64,000 nt of DNA from Sansalvadorimonas sp965243775. GTDB lineage: Bacteria > Pseudomonadota > Gammaproteobacteria > Pseudomonadales > Endozoicomonadaceae. A program made the translations under genes and the position numbers. The stretch covers positions 1 to 64,000 of the forward strand of contig CBDEWF010000083.1 in the NCBI GenBank assembly GCA_965243775.1, read 5' to 3'. The notes beneath the pieces are model-generated. The model did no database searches. It was not told where the DNA came from and was given only the letters and a program-made list of their open reading frames with translations. This document shows, in pieces, positions 61,976 to 64,000 of the stretch. The stretch's first letter is position 1. Every line of letters begins with the position of its first letter.

Positions 61976-62043
61976 CGAGCCCGGGTGGAGATGCTTGCAT
62001 ACCTTCATCTATACTCTCGCATCTGCTGGATAAGCAGTTGAGA

Positions 62044-62082
62044 ATTTCGCCAACGTATTCTTTACCCTTGTTGGTACTTGAT
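62044..62082 (+). pseudogene. Relic resembling the AspT-like gene end
   Basis: The sequence reads NFANVFFTLVGT followed by TGA, close to TFANVFLTLVGT of the transporter gene at about 54650-54690. The bases differ mostly at third positions, so it derives from a coding copy. The rest of 61976-62394 has no recognisable gene but several short hairpins (for example CTGCCGGAAAGGCAG at 62084). Confidence 0.45.
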
Positions 62083-62394
62083 CTGCCGGAAAGGCAGTTG
62101 CCATTTAGACTCGGCAGAAAACTGCCGGGGCGTTTTCGCCGCATAAACCAAATTGTCAGCTTATGCTTTAAAACAAGGCGAAAATTGTCATTAATTGCTT
62201 CCAGCTTCCCATTGTCACTTTTTGCTTTATTGCTCAATCCATTGCGTGGCAAGGGAACCCATTGCCTTTATGGTTCAAACGACATGATTACAGAAGCCCT
62301 TTTCACCCAACCCCTGAGTTATAAATACTTACAGTCAGAAAATTTTCCAAGATCATGGATGTCTAACACCCATCATTTTCCAGAACGGTGTTAT

Positions 62395-64000
62395 ATGAAG
62401 TATGAAGCCTGCATCCTCACTCTGTTCTTCTCCTGCTTGCTCCATGGAGCCCCCGGAAAAAAAAGAATAGAGGGAGACGTTATCAGCCCCCCTTGGGCAC
62501 GAAATGAGAGCACAAGCAGCGATAAGCTGCTACCTAACGAATGTTGGCGTGAGATAAGAAAACACCTGCCTGCACGGAGTGTGGTTAGCCTGAGTCATGT
62601 GGACAGTTTTCTATATGACAAAGTGTGTCCGGACAAGAACCGCATATTGATCAATGTGCTCGTCGAACGTTACTACGGTGGCCACGATACTCACAAACAG
62701 GCTGTCTTTCGGAACAGAATGCACACCACTTTTCCTCCGTTCCAAACGATAAACTTTACCAAGTGGCAACAGCGACATTTATCTGCACACGATAAGCACT
62801 GGACAGAGAAAGATATACTCAGACAAGCAGCTCTGTGTCGCTATCTGAGCAACCGAAGCAAAACAATTAGGCCTGCCTCCTTCCCACAAAGATACGTCGT
62901 CTGTATAAAGCACGTTGCCGTACTGCCCGATAAGCAGCAAGTGATCGTCGCCCATCATAAAACCTTGGAGGTCTGGGATCTGTCCCTGCCTGACAGTCAG
63001 CAGTGCATTACCACTCTGTCGGGCCACACCGACTGGATAAACTCTCTTGCCATACTGTCGGACAGCATGGTGATCTCCGGCTCTTCCGATACAACTCTGA
63101 AGGTCTGGGATCTGTCCCTGCCCGACGGTCAGCAGTGTGTCGCCACCCTGAAGGGGCATACCGCGCAGATAAGTTCCCTCGCCTTACTGCCTAACGGGTG
63201 TGTAATCTCCGGCTCTACCGATAGAACCCTGAAGGTCTGGGATCTGTCCCTGCCTGACAGTCAGCAGTGCATTACCACTCTGTCGGGCCACACCGACTGG
63301 ATAAACTCTCTTGCCATACTGTCGGACAGCATGGTGATCTCCGGCTCTTCCGATACAACTCTGAAGGTCTGGGATCTGTCCCTGCCCGACGGTCAGCAGT
63401 GTGTCGCCACCCTGAAGGGGCATACCGAGAAGATAAGTTCCCTCGCCTTACTGCCTAGCGGGTGGGTGATCTCCGGCTCTGCCGATAGAACCCTGAAGGT
63501 CTGGGATCTGTCCCTGCCCGACGGTCAGCAGTGTGTCACCACCCTGCCTGGGCAAACCTCAAAATGGTCGAATGGCCCTGCCATACTGCCCGATGGGCTG
63601 GTGGTCTCCGGCTCTGATGATAAAACCCTGAAGATCTGGGATCTGTCCTTGCCCGACGGTCAGCAGTGTGTCGCCACCCTGCCTGGGCACTCATCCTCCC
63701 ACTTGCCATATTACATCGCCATACTGCCCGACGGGCGGATAGTCTCCGGCTCTTATAATAAAAAACTGAAAGTCTGGGACCTGTCCAAAGCTGACGGTCA
63801 GCGGTGTGTCACCACCCTGTCTGACCAATCCTGCCTGGTAACAACCCACGTCATACTCTCTGGCGGACGGATGATCACCTGTGATACCCATAGCTCCCTG
63901 AAGCTTTGGGATTTTTATCGCTCCATTGCTCCCGATGAAAGCTTACTCGGGAAGAGATTAGGGTATAGACCGGGCTTGAGAAACCTGCCTCACCGACAAA
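62395..64000 (+). CDS. Secreted F-box-like / WD40 repeat protein (partial, runs off window)
   Basis: At least 535 codons are open to the window end. A signal peptide (MKYEACILTLFFSCLLHGAP) comes first. An F-box-like segment at about 45-80 follows (LLPNECWREIRKHLPARSVV, SLSHVDSFLYDKV), then from about residue 195 WD40 blades with the phrase TLKVWDLSLPDGQQCVATL and the GHT/WD ends of true WD40 units. Two blades are repeated almost exactly (264-bp period, about 62991-63519). As with 44496-46508, the domain pairing is that of SCF substrate adaptors; a role in a eukaryotic host is inferred. No other strand has a comparable frame. Confidence 0.8.
   Translation, partial: MKYEACILTLFFSCLLHGAPGKKRIEGDVISPPWARNESTSSDKLLPNECWREIRKHLPARSVVSLSHVDSFLYDKVCPDKNRILINVLVERYYGGHDTHKQAVFRNRMHTTFPPFQTINFTKWQQRHLSAHDKHWTEKDILRQAALCRYLSNRSKTIRPASFPQRYVVCIKHVAVLPDKQQVIVAHHKTLEVWDLSLPDSQQCITTLSGHTDWINSLAILSDSMVISGSSDTTLKVWDLSLPDGQQCVATLKGHTAQISSLALLPNGCVISGSTDRTLKVWDLSLPDSQQCITTLSGHTDWINSLAILSDSMVISGSSDTTLKVWDLSLPDGQQCVATLKGHTEKISSLALLPSGWVISGSADRTLKVWDLSLPDGQQCVTTLPGQTSKWSNGPAILPDGLVVSGSDDKTLKIWDLSLPDGQQCVATLPGHSSSHLPYYIAILPDGRIVSGSYNKKLKVWDLSKADGQRCVTTLSDQSCLVTTHVILSGGRMITCDTHSSLKLWDFYRSIAPDESLLGKRLGYRPGLRNLPHRQ

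Noticed and set aside
61746..62252. 168-codon minus frame near the right end
   Set aside because: It is antisense to the IS66 fragment and the relic region, and has no recognisable protein features.
1..64000. tRNA and rRNA genes
   Set aside because: No cloverleaf with a TTC-type T-loop plus acceptor pairing, and no rRNA-like stretch, was noticed by eye on either strand. A dedicated tRNA scan was not possible.

Overview
The window looks like part of a gammaproteobacterial chromosome, probably a marine host-associated lineage of the Endozoicomonas type. This is an inference from the mix of ordinary gammaproteobacterial genes (metG, nrdD/nrdG, add, putA, acuI), a very heavy mobile-element load and several secreted eukaryote-like repeat proteins. 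No rRNA or tRNA gene and no integron integrase was seen.

1-16.6 kb is an array of gene cassettes separated by attC recombination sites, all in the same (+) orientation. The cassettes carry a HigB/RelE-type toxin with antitoxin (twice, by duplication), a second HigBA-type pair, a SnoaL-like enzyme divergent from an HxlR regulator, lipoproteins, secreted unknowns, a frameshifted membrane protein, an ORF-less cassette and a gene split by an ISL3 element. An IS4-family element is itself split by an identical ISL3 copy. About 5.4 kb (1-5370) is repeated at 15527-21099. Each copy carries a nested group II intron (one intron inside the RT gene of another) next to an IS200-type element. Copy 1 has lost both ends of the outer intron through two small deletions.

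16.6-22.9 kb holds the second, intact nested intron, two IS200-type elements, a truncated lipoprotein gene and an ORF-less group II intron.

22.9-44.4 kb and 46.6-54.7 kb are mainly chromosomal backbone: anaerobic ribonucleotide reductase with its glycyl-radical domain on a separate small ORF, nrdG, a toxin/antitoxin pair with a stray attC between the two genes, metG, add, a MazG-like protein, a methyltransferase, a chromate-transporter pair, a sterol-desaturase-like protein, acuI, yfcE, putA, a frameshifted ABC exporter and an AspT/YidE-type transporter. Two good FNR/ANR-like boxes lie before nrdD and the AspT-like gene, which suggests oxygen control. Three large proteins without recognisable domains (263, about 757 and 923 aa) interrupt this backbone.

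44.5-46.5 kb and 54.8-64 kb are accessory. They contain two secreted F-box-like plus beta-propeller (WD40-type) proteins and two near-identical secreted proteins with 16 and 13 tandem 32-residue zinc-finger-like repeats. Around them are IS66 remnants, a truncated serine recombinase and relics of the 3' ends of neighbouring housekeeping genes. The F-box/WD40 and zinc-finger-repeat proteins are the best candidates for undescribed host-interaction factors. The nested introns, their fixed 12-nt distance from IS200 hairpins and the split NrdD are the other notable points.
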